From: Actinomycetota bacterium
Lineage (GTDB): Bacteria; Cyanobacteriota; Vampirovibrionia; Obscuribacterales; Obscuribacteraceae
DNA length: 12,846 nucleotides
NCBI GenBank assembly: GCA_903970355.1
Contig: CAJCIF010000221.1
Location: 1 to 12,846, forward strand
Reading direction: 5' to 3'
Under the pieces are notes generated by a model. The model saw only the letters and a list, made by a program, of their open reading frames with translations. It was not told where the DNA came from and made no database searches. Shown piece by piece: positions 1 to 6,049 of this stretch. Every line of letters begins with the position of its first letter. Within the stretch, counting starts at the first letter, position 1. Made by a program: the position numbers and the translations under genes.

Positions 1-2
1 GG

Positions 3-242
3 GATCGAAAGGTACTCTGTGATCCTCTCTCCAGTAGCACTGCAATTGAATCTGCCCATAAAAATTTAGAGGATGCCGGCCCCCAAGTTTGTCAGCCGGT
101 AATAGATCTACTGAGTTTGGCGCCAGGCTTAAAACACTGTCTTTGGAAGAAACCGGTTGCCGTAAATTTGGAATACAGTAACGCTAATCGGAGGATGTGT
201 AGTGATTTGGAATGGCGCTCAAAACCTCCCTTCCTTAGATAA
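3..242 (+). CDS. Possible 3' end of an upstream gene (partial, doubtful)
   Basis: One plus-strand frame is open from the window edge to a TAA at 240-242, giving 79 codons with no start required inside the window. The other two forward frames close at once or within about 70 bases. The translation looks protein-like in its first half (a stretch with DAGPQVCQPVIDLL) and I recognise no family. It would end about 46 bases before the preferred start of the next gene. An open frame of this length can arise by chance at this base composition, so this is only a candidate C-terminus of a gene lying to the left. Confidence 0.25.
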   Translation, partial: DRKVLCDPLSSSTAIESAHKNLEDAGPQVCQPVIDLLSLAPGLKHCLWKKPVAVNLEYSNANRRMCSDLEWRSKPPFLR

Positions 243-277
243 GATCGCTTATATACAATGTAATCTTGATCAGTTGC

Positions 278-281
278 GGAG
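278..281 (+). promoter_or_regulatory. Ribosome binding site deciding the start at 289
   Basis: GGAG lies 7 bases before the ATG at 289. An in-frame GTG at 202 also has a GGAGG (190-194) 7 bases upstream, so the site alone does not settle the choice. The start at 289 is preferred because it puts a signal peptide exactly at the N-terminus. Confidence 0.45.
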
Positions 282-288
282 ATTGCTT

Positions 289-990
289 ATGAAATTGCTT
301 CGCTTATCAATTACAACGCTTATTCAGCTTGTTCTTCTGACCACTATTTGCGCCAGAGATTCAAGGGCAGATTTGGCAGAGATCCAATCTTTATACAAGA
401 AAGGCGAGAAAGCGAAGCTTCCTGCCAAAAGAGAAAAACTCTACAAGAAAGCATTGGCTAAAGTTCAAGTCGAAGAGAGCAAACACCCTGGCCAGATTGG
501 GGCGTTAGCGCTGAGATATAGATTGCTAGTTGGAATAGAGCTTGCGCTTGAAGATCAAAAAAAGCAGGATGAAGCCAAGAAATTCGAATCGTTAGCAGAA
601 AGGGCTTCCTATGGTGCCCTGGTAGATAAAGATGGACTGCCATTTTCCGCAGAAGAACAAAAAGCTGTTGATCAATTGTGCGATGCTCGTGACTCAGAGC
701 TAGTTGTACCTGTGAAAGCCACTGGAGATTGGACTCAATCCCCTCACGGAAAGGCACTCGCATTTCTAATTGTCCTTGAAGAGCACCGTGATAAGCAGAG
801 CGCTAATTTGATGAAGTTGCTTTACATCGAAAAGATACTGTTTCTCTCAACCAGTCTTCCTGCGAACTTCAATGAATATAAAACATGCGATGAAAAGTAC
901 ATAAAGACATTGCGTCAACTTGGTGATGAAAAGAGCGCTTCAGAAGAAGAACGCAACCTTCGCAAATTAGAAGCAAATGGATTGAATTAG
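289..990 (+). CDS. Secreted helical protein of unknown function
   Basis: Predicted 233-residue exported protein that I do not assign to a named family. From the ATG at 289 it begins MKLLR, followed by a hydrophobic stretch (about residues 6-20) and a likely signal peptidase I site near SRA-D. There is a Cys near the end of the hydrophobic stretch, but the residues before it do not fit a lipobox. The mature part is rich in Lys, Glu, Ala and Leu and appears almost wholly alpha-helical, with TPR-like pair spacing near residues 25-95, but I see no clean TPR consensus. A longer form from GTG 202 would add 29 residues and bury the signal peptide. It converges on the DisA-like gene with only 10 bases between the two stop codons, so there is no room for a separate terminator. 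Existence as a gene is fairly sure; function is unknown. Confidence 0.72.
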   Translation: MKLLRLSITTLIQLVLLTTICARDSRADLAEIQSLYKKGEKAKLPAKREKLYKKALAKVQVEESKHPGQIGALALRYRLLVGIELALEDQKKQDEAKKFESLAERASYGALVDKDGLPFSAEEQKAVDQLCDARDSELVVPVKATGDWTQSPHGKALAFLIVLEEHRDKQSANLMKLLYIEKILFLSTSLPANFNEYKTCDEKYIKTLRQLGDEKSASEEERNLRKLEANGLN

Positions 991-1000
991 GCGGTCTTCG

Positions 1001-2302
1001 CTAACATACATTTAGCAACTTGATATTTTCCCAGACTATCAATCGACCTTCTAAGAAGCTCATGGCACGCGCGTCTCCATCTTCGGATATGACGAAACCA
1101 ACGGTTCCGGGATGTTCAAAGCAATAGCGCATCATAGATTGGTGACGGGTGCCAAGGTGATCATATTCAATTACTTCGAGACCTTCCTCATGCACCTCGG
1201 CTTGTTGCGATCTGAATATGGCATCGCGTGGAGGTATCGTTTGGCATCTGATGATTCCTCCGAAGCCTTCAACTCCTAATTCTTGGTCCATTACTACTAA
1301 ACCGTCTACTCGACTGAGAACAGCCACAAACCATATCGCAGAATCCAAAACTTCTTCGTATTCAACCAAATTGGTGCCGTTTTTTTCATGAGCAGGATCA
1401 GTCGTTTCTGAAAGTTGTAGCGCTCGTTGCAGAGAGCTTTGTGCTAGTGTTTTGGTTAACCGATCGTACTTCATTGGATAACGTATCTTTAGATGATCGA
1501 TTTGTGGTGGTCTAACCAAAAGAGCGCCGCCATGCCTGAAGCTTTGCAATCGAAGCAAGATGGTGCAAAGTGCTGAGATGAATCCATGTTTTGTGGCTGT
1601 ATAAATTGCGTCCTTGTGACTGTCCGGAACCTGTGCTGACAAGCGAGAGGCTATCGAACGTATCCCGACCTCACAGATATCCAATACAGGTCCTGTTCCA
1701 AAAATATCTATGTAGTTTGACGCTTTACGCAGACTGCCAATATTCAGTTCGCCAATAAGCTCATGTCCACTATGAACAAAAATGTTGGCAGGACCTTCTA
1801 TGGTGGCTTCGAAAATTCCGCAAACTTCATGCGGGCGTGAACTAACTTCTCGGCGCAATACTTTGTAAGCAGGATCGCGCTGATCTATAAGACCCCATAT
1901 AAACACTGTGCCATCGGCATCATGAAACACCGCAACTGCTGAATTTCTTGGATCTGACGCAGGTGCAAGTTTTATCAAGTTAGGAAGTGTAAAAGGAAGC
2001 CGCTCCGCAAACGCGAACACCTGCCACGCAGCATCCGCCTTTTCTTCGACCCGATCGGGATCTATATATACCAATTCGAGTCGAACGAACTCCCCTTCCT
2101 CCGTTGCAATGCTGGCCATATACAAAGTCTCACACAAAGTAACAAGCGCAGCGCTGGGAACCTCGGCATTTGGGAGGCGGCTAGGTATAGTAGGAGCATA
2201 TTTCGCCACGGCTATCAATTGATTTTCGGTTCTCGGAGATCTAAGCCAGCTGCCAATTGCGCTCGCTAAATCTTGCGGTGTCGAGAATACATGCATGCTC
2301 AT
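1001..2302 (-). CDS. DisA_N-like (DACNV-type) putative nucleotide sensor
   Basis: A 433-residue soluble protein with no signal peptide or membrane helix. Residues about 240-430 match the layout of the diadenylate cyclase (DisA_N) fold: a core strand RHGGALLVRP (256-265, compare NTGGLIVVG in Bacillus DisA), then VDGLVVMD (332-339) at the DGA position, then LGTRHQS (383-389) at the RHR position, then a closing strand VGFVISEDGDA. In active cyclases DGA and RHR bind and catalyse on ATP. Here they read DGL and RHQ, so c-di-AMP synthesis is doubtful and a ligand-binding role is more likely, as proposed for the probable sensor domain called DACNV. The N-terminal half (residues 1-240) holds strands such as TVFIWGLID and NIFVHSGHELIGELNIG and is not otherwise recognised. 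It is the last gene of a three-gene unit, starting 10 bases after the preceding stop. Fold assignment rests on motif recognition only. Confidence 0.8.
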   Translation of the reverse strand: MSMHVFSTPQDLASAIGSWLRSPRTENQLIAVAKYAPTIPSRLPNAEVPSAALVTLCETLYMASIATEEGEFVRLELVYIDPDRVEEKADAAWQVFAFAERLPFTLPNLIKLAPASDPRNSAVAVFHDADGTVFIWGLIDQRDPAYKVLRREVSSRPHEVCGIFEATIEGPANIFVHSGHELIGELNIGSLRKASNYIDIFGTGPVLDICEVGIRSIASRLSAQVPDSHKDAIYTATKHGFISALCTILLRLQSFRHGGALLVRPPQIDHLKIRYPMKYDRLTKTLAQSSLQRALQLSETTDPAHEKNGTNLVEYEEVLDSAIWFVAVLSRVDGLVVMDQELGVEGFGGIIRCQTIPPRDAIFRSQQAEVHEEGLEVIEYDHLGTRHQSMMRYCFEHPGTVGFVISEDGDARAMSFLEGRLIVWENIKLLNVC

Positions 2303-2312
2303 TTCGCCATCT

Positions 2313-2888
2313 TCATTTTGATAGGTCCGAGAAATCTGCTACTAGAAGGACATTTCGAAAGCGTTTATATCCTAATTCGTAATGGAAATGGAATGGCTTG
2401 GGGTGGTTATCTTTTACATCTTTTGCTTTGACAGTTACTGTGCCTGCAACATCGACAGGGACAAGTCCTCGTTGATCTAGGTCCCCGACCTTCACGTTTT
2501 GAATTTCAACTGCGCATTTACGTTTGCCCGCAACAAATTTCTGGAGATTTGACTGTTCTTCATCTTTGGACTTAGCTAAGATCCCACCCTCGCGAAGCGC
2601 GCTTATCGCAGGTTCTTCTAGTTCTCCACTATCTGGATTGATGAGAGCCACCAAGCCGGCTTGATAATTGTCATAACTGGTATCCAATAAATCATTCGTG
2701 ACACGGCGAACGAATTTCTCTACTTCTTGCTTCGGTGTATTAGAAAGCATACTGACCGTTTGCCAGAGCACACCAATCAAAAGCACAACGGAAAGGACCA
2801 AAATAAGTCCCCCTACCAATGCTATGCGCTTAAACTGGATTCCCATCCCTAATTTTGTCGCCCCCGCGATCGAATGCTCTATTGCCAT
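2313..2888 (-). CDS. Single-pass membrane protein of unknown family
   Basis: A 191-residue protein with one strong membrane helix at about residues 22-45 (IALVGGLILV onwards) after a short positive N-terminus, then a soluble domain of about 145 residues. The soluble part starts with a helix (KQEVEKFVRRVTNDLL), has a middle helical segment, and ends in strands (CAVEIQNVKVGDL, VPVDVAGTVTVKA, HFHYELGY, NVLLVADFSDL). That order recalls small NTF2-like or VirB8-like extracytoplasmic domains, but this is a shape impression and not a family call. The ATG at 2888 overlaps the preceding gene by 59 bases. An in-frame ATG at 2846 (MGIQFKR) would cut the overlap to 17 bases and leave the helix at the very N-terminus; neither has a convincing ribosome site. 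It lies between the DUF3592 gene and the DisA-like gene, suggesting translation coupled to both. Confidence 0.75.
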   Translation of the reverse strand: MAIEHSIAGATKLGMGIQFKRIALVGGLILVLSVVLLIGVLWQTVSMLSNTPKQEVEKFVRRVTNDLLDTSYDNYQAGLVALINPDSGELEEPAISALREGGILAKSKDEEQSNLQKFVAGKRKCAVEIQNVKVGDLDQRGLVPVDVAGTVTVKAKDVKDNHPKPFHFHYELGYKRFRNVLLVADFSDLSK

Positions 2889-3360
2889 ATCTGTAAAGAC
2901 GCCACCATCCGCCTAACACCATAGCAAGTCCGAACAATGCAGCTCTTTCATATGCATCTATAGCAGGCGCACCTCTTGCCGGAATAGTGCTCAAGACAGC
3001 AAAATTTGGATTATTCGGATCGTAATGAACCTGCACCGGTTCGCCAACCTTGTACTTGTCGTCATCTTCCAAACAGATCGTTGAGTTAGTTGCATCATCA
3101 AAATGAATGCGCTGACTGACATATTTTTTGCCACCAACACTGAATTCATAGCTTAAAATCCAGGGTTTGGCAAAGTGGGAAGTGTGCCTGGTAATTCGGC
3201 CATCGCATACAGGCCAAGACAGCGTCTGTGCGACATTCTTCCGATCATTCAGCTCCTCTGTGCCAACTATAGCTACAAGGAGAAGCAGCACTATACCGCA
3301 GGTTATGACAAAGTCGGGCTTTTGCCGAGCGATTTTTCCGATGGCGAAATGGTCCAACAC
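2830..3360 (-). CDS. DUF3592-type membrane protein
   Basis: A 176-residue protein with two membrane helices (about residues 17-34 and 137-153) flanking a beta-rich domain. That domain carries the usual DUF3592 pattern: a WP..DG.I start (SWPVCDGRI, 48-56), YEFSVGGKKYVSQRI (71-85), then VGEPVQVHYDPNNPNFAVL (105-123), where V.V.YDP.NP is the family hallmark. The biochemical role of the family is not established; the domain probably faces outward between the helices. The start is a GTG at 3360 with AAGG 8 bases upstream; the next codon is a TTG that could also start. It is first in the minus-strand unit that continues into the one-helix protein and the DisA-like protein, and a TATAAT box sits about 30 bases upstream. 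The family call is good; the function is unknown. Confidence 0.85.
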   Translation of the reverse strand: MLDHFAIGKIARQKPDFVITCGIVLLLLVAIVGTEELNDRKNVAQTLSWPVCDGRITRHTSHFAKPWILSYEFSVGGKKYVSQRIHFDDATNSTICLEDDDKYKVGEPVQVHYDPNNPNFAVLSTIPARGAPAIDAYERAALFGLAMVLGGWWRLYRYGNRAFDRGGDKIRDGNPV

Positions 3361-3391
3361 TTATGGCGCCTTTTCAATACTAAGTGAGCAT

Positions 3392-3397
3392 ATTATA
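3392..3397 (-). promoter_or_regulatory. Candidate -10 box for the DUF3592/DisA-like unit
   Basis: On the minus strand this reads a perfect TATAAT. Transcription starting about 7 bases downstream (near 3385) would give a leader of some 25 bases containing the AAGG ribosome site (3369-3372) and the GTG start at 3360. No good -35 hexamer is present at 16-18 bases; the best nearby TTGGCA lies only 5 bases upstream of the -10. The call therefore rests on the -10 and its position. Confidence 0.4.
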
Positions 3398-3481
3398 CGA
3401 GTTGCCAAGGTAGATACCCGTCCCTTTTAAGCATCAGTTAATCTACACCTGCTGCTAGACTAGACGGCGTTATATTTCGGT

Positions 3482-4117
3482 ATGGGTGGAAGGATGCCAA
3501 GCAAAACTTTATTCGTGTCAGCAGCGCTATGCTTTTCGTTTTTTTGTGGTTTGAGTTCCTTTTCAGCAGGTGAGAAGCAACTTAAGCGTGGTGGTGCCTG
3601 GAGTAAGGAAACGCAAAACTCACCAGATCTCAAAGCAGCAAAAAAAGATGCGGAAGCATTTCCAAATGATGCTGTAAAACAAAACGACTACGGTTGGGCT
3701 TTACGTTTGCACGGTGAACCAGACAAGGCCGAACCCTTTCTGCAAAAAGCAATACAGCTGGATCCGAAGCTTCCATATGTCCATTCGAACTTAAGTGTTG
3801 TAGATATGGATTTGAATAAGCCTCAAGACGCCCTGGCTGAAGGGAAAAAGGCGATCGATCTGGACACCAATCAACCAATCTTCCATGTGGTTTATGGCAA
3901 TGCTCTTTTAGCAACAGGTGATACCAAATCTGCCATCAATGAATATCAAACCGCAATCAAGCAGCGTGAAGATTACGAGAACGCTTATTACAATTTAGGC
4001 CGCGCACTACACAAGGATGGACAGCGTAATGAGTCGCTCAATGCGTTGAGTAAGGCGTTGCAGCTTGATGGCAATGATGAACGTGTTGTTAAGTTGATGG
4101 ACGAAATCACCAAATAA
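3482..4117 (+). CDS. Secreted TPR-repeat protein
   Basis: A 211-residue exported protein of tetratricopeptide repeats, a fold used as a protein-binding scaffold. The N-terminus has Lys/Arg followed by a hydrophobic stretch (residues 9-26) and a likely cleavage near FSAG. Four 34-residue repeats follow at roughly 63-96, 97-130, 131-164 and 165-198. Each shows the usual small and aromatic positions and Pro/Asp ends (DKAEPFLQKAIQLDP, NAYYNLGRALHKDG, ESLNALSKALQLDG). The partner cannot be read from the sequence. ATG 3482 lacks a clear ribosome site; ATG 3494, four codons on, begins MPSKTLF, giving a tidier signal peptide, but GGAAGG abuts it with no spacer. A TATATT at 3471-3476 sits too close to 3482 for a normal leader, which slightly favours 3494. 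It is divergent from the DUF3592 unit and convergent with lhgO. Confidence 0.85.
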   Translation: MGGRMPSKTLFVSAALCFSFFCGLSSFSAGEKQLKRGGAWSKETQNSPDLKAAKKDAEAFPNDAVKQNDYGWALRLHGEPDKAEPFLQKAIQLDPKLPYVHSNLSVVDMDLNKPQDALAEGKKAIDLDTNQPIFHVVYGNALLATGDTKSAINEYQTAIKQREDYENAYYNLGRALHKDGQRNESLNALSKALQLDGNDERVVKLMDEITK

Positions 4118-4121
4118 TAGT

Positions 4122-4142
4122 GGGCATGGCAGTGCCATGCCC
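4122..4142. repeat. Perfect intergenic palindrome (REP-like), convergent gap
   Basis: Two perfect 10-base arms, GGGCATGGCA and TGCCATGCCC, separated by one base, begin 4 bases after the TPR stop codon. The right end extends as GCCCCTAC (4139-4146), the reverse complement of GTAGGGGC found twice at 10131-10149. There is no T run on either side, so it is not a standard intrinsic terminator, although it could stall polymerase or protect a 3' end. It is best read as a copy of a short palindromic intergenic repeat. Confidence 0.6.
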
Positions 4143-4154
4143 CTACGTTAGTTC

Positions 4155-4213
4155 GCCGGAGTTAGATGATTCCGAATGAACAAATGATAGTATGCCGGAA
4201 TCAAATGATTCCG
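4155..4213. repeat. Two 20-base dyad repeats 39 bases apart
   Basis: The blocks at 4155-4174 and 4194-4213 match at 17 of 20 positions. The second contains perfect arms CGGAATCA and TGATTCCG with a 2-base loop. The first keeps pairing only through two G-U wobbles, so hairpin potential is preserved although three bases differ. The second block ends directly against the lhgO stop codon. They could be part of the neighbouring repeat, a weak bidirectional terminator or protein-binding sites; no T run is present. Confidence 0.5.
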
Positions 4214-5425
4214 TTATGTGCGAAGCATTTTTGTGTTGACGGGCAAAGCGTCGGCTATGTATTTTGCAATTGCAAGAGAAGATGTTGCGGCAGGAGATGG
4301 TGCGTTGCGGACATGCATGATGCCGTCGTCGTAATCTAACTGGAAATCATCAACCATCGTCCCATCAGGACTAACGGCTTGCGCTCTCACTCCTGCTGGT
4401 CCGGGCAAACAATCACCCGGTTCAATTTCTGGAATATATTTCCGCAAGTCTTTTAAATAGGCGTCAATGACAACATCACGATAAAGCTCTGTGACTCCAG
4501 TTTTCCAATATTTGAGAGCCAACTTTACGAATCCTGGATATGTCAATGTCTCTATTAATTCGCCCATGTTCAATTGGTCGAATGCATAACCTTCCCTTGC
4601 AAACGCCAACACAACACTGGGACCAAGCAACACTCTGCCGTCCATTGTGGGTGTGAAGTGCACACCAAGAAAAGGCAAGCGCGGATCCGGCACCGGATAA
4701 ATGTTACCTTTGATCAGGTGGCACTTTTCCTTTTTCAGAAGCAGGTAGTCTCCCCTGAACGGAATTATTTTGGGGTGCGGTGACCCGTTGGTCATTTGGG
4801 CAAGGCGGTCTGAATACAATCCGCCACAAGTTATAACCATGCGGGATTCATATTCATTGTTTGGTGTACTTACAATAAAACTGCCAGAACGTTTTTCAAT
4901 GGAAGTTACTTCCGCGCTTGTTACCAATTCGGCACCGGAACGTTTTGCATCTTGGGCAAATTCAAGGCAGACGCGCTTCCAATCTACGATTCCTGTACTT
5001 GGCGAATATATAGCCTTCAAACCGTTGCAATATGGTTCGTACTCTTTTATGTCCTTGCCTTCCACAAGAATGAGGCCCGGCACTCCATTTTCCATGCCGC
5101 GTTGATAGAGATCGTCTAAACGCTGCACTTCATCTGCGGTGAGGGCCACAATAAGCTTGCCAACAGTCTTAAATGGAATAGAGCGCTTCTTGCAATAGGC
5201 CCAGATGGCCTCTCTTCCTTCTCGACAAAGCTTGGCCTTGAGCGAATCTTTTTTATAGTAAATGCCCGAATGAATCACGCCACTGTTGTGGCTAGATTGA
5301 TGAGAAGCGAGCGTGCCTTCTTTTTCGATCAGGACTAGTTTTGTGCGGGGAAATCGGTATAGCAATTCTCTGGCTGTGGCTAGACCAATGATGCCACCGC
5401 CAACTATTACAAAGTCATACAGCAT
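4214..5425 (-). CDS. lhgO: L-2-hydroxyglutarate oxidase/dehydrogenase (LhgO)
   Basis: A 403-residue FAD enzyme of the D-amino-acid-oxidase-like (DAO) fold, which oxidises L-2-hydroxyglutarate to 2-oxoglutarate. In characterised bacterial relatives it passes electrons to the membrane quinone pool or to oxygen. The dinucleotide-binding motif is at the N-terminus (VGGGIIGLATARE, 8-20). The family signature HQSSHNSGVIHSGIYY follows (42-57), then GIVDW (145-149), PVPDPRLPFLGVHFT (244-258), GPAGVRAQ (342-349) and the FAD-closing NAPSPAATSSLAIA (374-387). E. coli LhgO is slightly longer, so this is full length. The ATG at 5425 gives the glycine-rich motif at the expected distance. It is monocistronic by spacing: the nearest minus-strand gene upstream ends about 140 bases away. 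Supplying electrons to quinone would fit the cytochrome bd genes nearby, but that link is inference. Confidence 0.92.
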   Translation of the reverse strand: MLYDFVIVGGGIIGLATARELLYRFPRTKLVLIEKEGTLASHQSSHNSGVIHSGIYYKKDSLKAKLCREGREAIWAYCKKRSIPFKTVGKLIVALTADEVQRLDDLYQRGMENGVPGLILVEGKDIKEYEPYCNGLKAIYSPSTGIVDWKRVCLEFAQDAKRSGAELVTSAEVTSIEKRSGSFIVSTPNNEYESRMVITCGGLYSDRLAQMTNGSPHPKIIPFRGDYLLLKKEKCHLIKGNIYPVPDPRLPFLGVHFTPTMDGRVLLGPSVVLAFAREGYAFDQLNMGELIETLTYPGFVKLALKYWKTGVTELYRDVVIDAYLKDLRKYIPEIEPGDCLPGPAGVRAQAVSPDGTMVDDFQLDYDDGIMHVRNAPSPAATSSLAIAKYIADALPVNTKMLRT

Positions 5426-5522
5426 TCAAGGCAAATCCTAAGTCATTGAGACAATTCAATCCAACCTTTAGATGATATCGAATTGCGCTTGAAATTTCGC
5501 TCAAAACTTTAAATGAATTGCC

Positions 5523-5547
5523 GGGGAACGAGCTGTGCCCGCTCCCC
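5523..5547. repeat. Imperfect GC-rich palindrome
   Basis: Arms GGGGAACGAGC and GCCCGCTCCCC pair at 9 of 11 positions around a 3-base loop. It lies about 20 bases beyond the stop of the 31-residue membrane peptide, so it could end that transcript, but no T run follows on the minus strand. The GGGG...CCCCT ends recall the palindromes at 4122 and 10131, though the match is weaker. Confidence 0.4.
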
Positions 5548-5566
5548 TCCTAAACAGCCTCTTCAA

Positions 5567-5662
5567 TTACCGGTGGGCAATGAGAAAGAGGACGATGGTG
5601 AACATGCAACTCAAAAGCAAGCTCAATAACACACTTGGCATCCACGGGATTCTAATATTCAT
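5567..5662 (-). CDS. 31-residue single-helix membrane peptide
   Basis: A short open frame of 31 codons plus TAA. The N-terminus is MNIRIPWMP, followed by one hydrophobic segment (about residues 10-28, VLLSLLLSCMFTIVLFLI) and a basic end AHR, typical of a one-pass membrane peptide. AGGA lies 9 bases before the ATG and overlaps the TAG of the lmo0937-family gene upstream (gap 11 bases), so the two are probably translated from one message. Size and topology are like accessory subunits of cytochrome bd oxidases (CydX and CydS are about 30-40 residues), and cydA starts about 390 bases away on the other strand, but there is no sequence match I can point to. Coding is supported by the ribosome site, composition and spacing only. 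Confidence 0.5.
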   Translation of the reverse strand: MNIRIPWMPSVLLSLLLSCMFTIVLFLIAHR

Positions 5663-5673
5663 GGTCGGGATTC

Positions 5674-5823
5674 CTAGAGAGCGGCACGACGTCCGGTAAC
5701 CAGATCAAAAACGAAGATCGCAAGGGCTATAACCAAAAGTGCATGAATGAACGAGCCGCCTACATGAGACAGCAGTCCTACGACCCAGAACAGAACGAGC
5801 AAAGAAATAATCGTATAAAGCAT
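5674..5823 (-). CDS. lmo0937-family small membrane protein
   Basis: A 49-residue protein nearly identical in layout to the lmo0937 family: MLYTI at the N-terminus, a first membrane helix (about 3-20), a Gly/His turn (HVGGSFIHALLVIA, 20-33) and a second helix ending in a basic tail GRRAAL. The family is widespread in bacteria, often stress-linked in annotation, and has no known mechanism. The start at 5823 is set by AAAGGAG 8 bases upstream and by family length. The frame stays open upstream to an ATG at 5910, but those 29 extra residues are polar and not family-like. It is followed closely by the 31-residue membrane peptide and is divergent from cydA. Confidence 0.85.
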   Translation of the reverse strand: MLYTIISLLVLFWVVGLLSHVGGSFIHALLVIALAIFVFDLVTGRRAAL

Positions 5824-5831
5824 TGGTTCTT

Positions 5832-5838
5832 CTCCTTT
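5832..5838 (-). promoter_or_regulatory. Ribosome binding site deciding the start of the lmo0937-family gene
   Basis: On the minus strand this reads AAAGGAG, 8 bases before the ATG at 5823. It rules against the upstream in-frame ATG at 5910. Confidence 0.75.
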
Positions 5839-6039
5839 ATGGCAGGCACTCAAGTGCTCCGCTTTCCTGCTCTTGATGACGGCAGTCACACGTAACCCAG
5901 TTCCACCCAATCTAGGTATGACACCGTAATTCGTTTTAAAAGAGCTTGAAGATCTGTTCGCTTACTTAATAAGAGGTATTTGGCACAAAGGAAGCCGGTA
6001 TGATTTCCCTGGCCAAACTGGTCTCCGTATAAATCATGC
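5839..6039. promoter_or_regulatory. Divergent control region between the small membrane genes and cydA
   Basis: About 200 bases without a convincing gene must carry promoters for both directions. A TATGAT (5999-6004) lies about 45 bases before the cydA start, but the nearest TTGGCA (5980-5985) is only 13 bases from it. A second weak pair, TTGAAG (5946-5951) with TAATAA (5967-5972), has 15-base spacing. TTTGGC (5979-5984) and GCCAAA (6012-6017) form a widely spaced inverted pair that could be an operator or chance. I see no clear FNR-type or ArcA-type site. Confidence 0.3.
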
Positions 6040-6043
6040 GAGG
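6040..6043 (+). promoter_or_regulatory. Ribosome binding site deciding the cydA start
   Basis: GAGG is directly next to an ATG at 6044, too close to serve it, but 6 bases before the ATG at 6050. The second ATG is therefore the likely start. Confidence 0.6.
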
Positions 6044-6049
6044 ATGAAC

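Noticed and set aside
1001..2302. Active diadenylate cyclase making c-di-AMP
   Set aside because: Both catalytic motifs are changed, so enzyme activity is not supported by the sequence.
4122..4142. Palindrome as an intrinsic terminator of the TPR gene
   Set aside because: The stem is strong but the loop is one base and no T run follows on either strand.
5824..5910. N-terminal extension of the lmo0937-family protein from ATG 5910
   Set aside because: The extra 29 residues are polar and unlike the family; AAAGGAG is placed exactly for the start at 5823.
5980..6004. TTGGCA and TATGAT as a sigma-70 promoter for cydA
   Set aside because: Spacing is 13 bases, well short of the usual 16-18; kept only as a note in the control region.
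6044..6049. First of two cydA ATGs
   Set aside because: The GAGG directly abuts it with no spacer, whereas it lies 6 bases before the second ATG.
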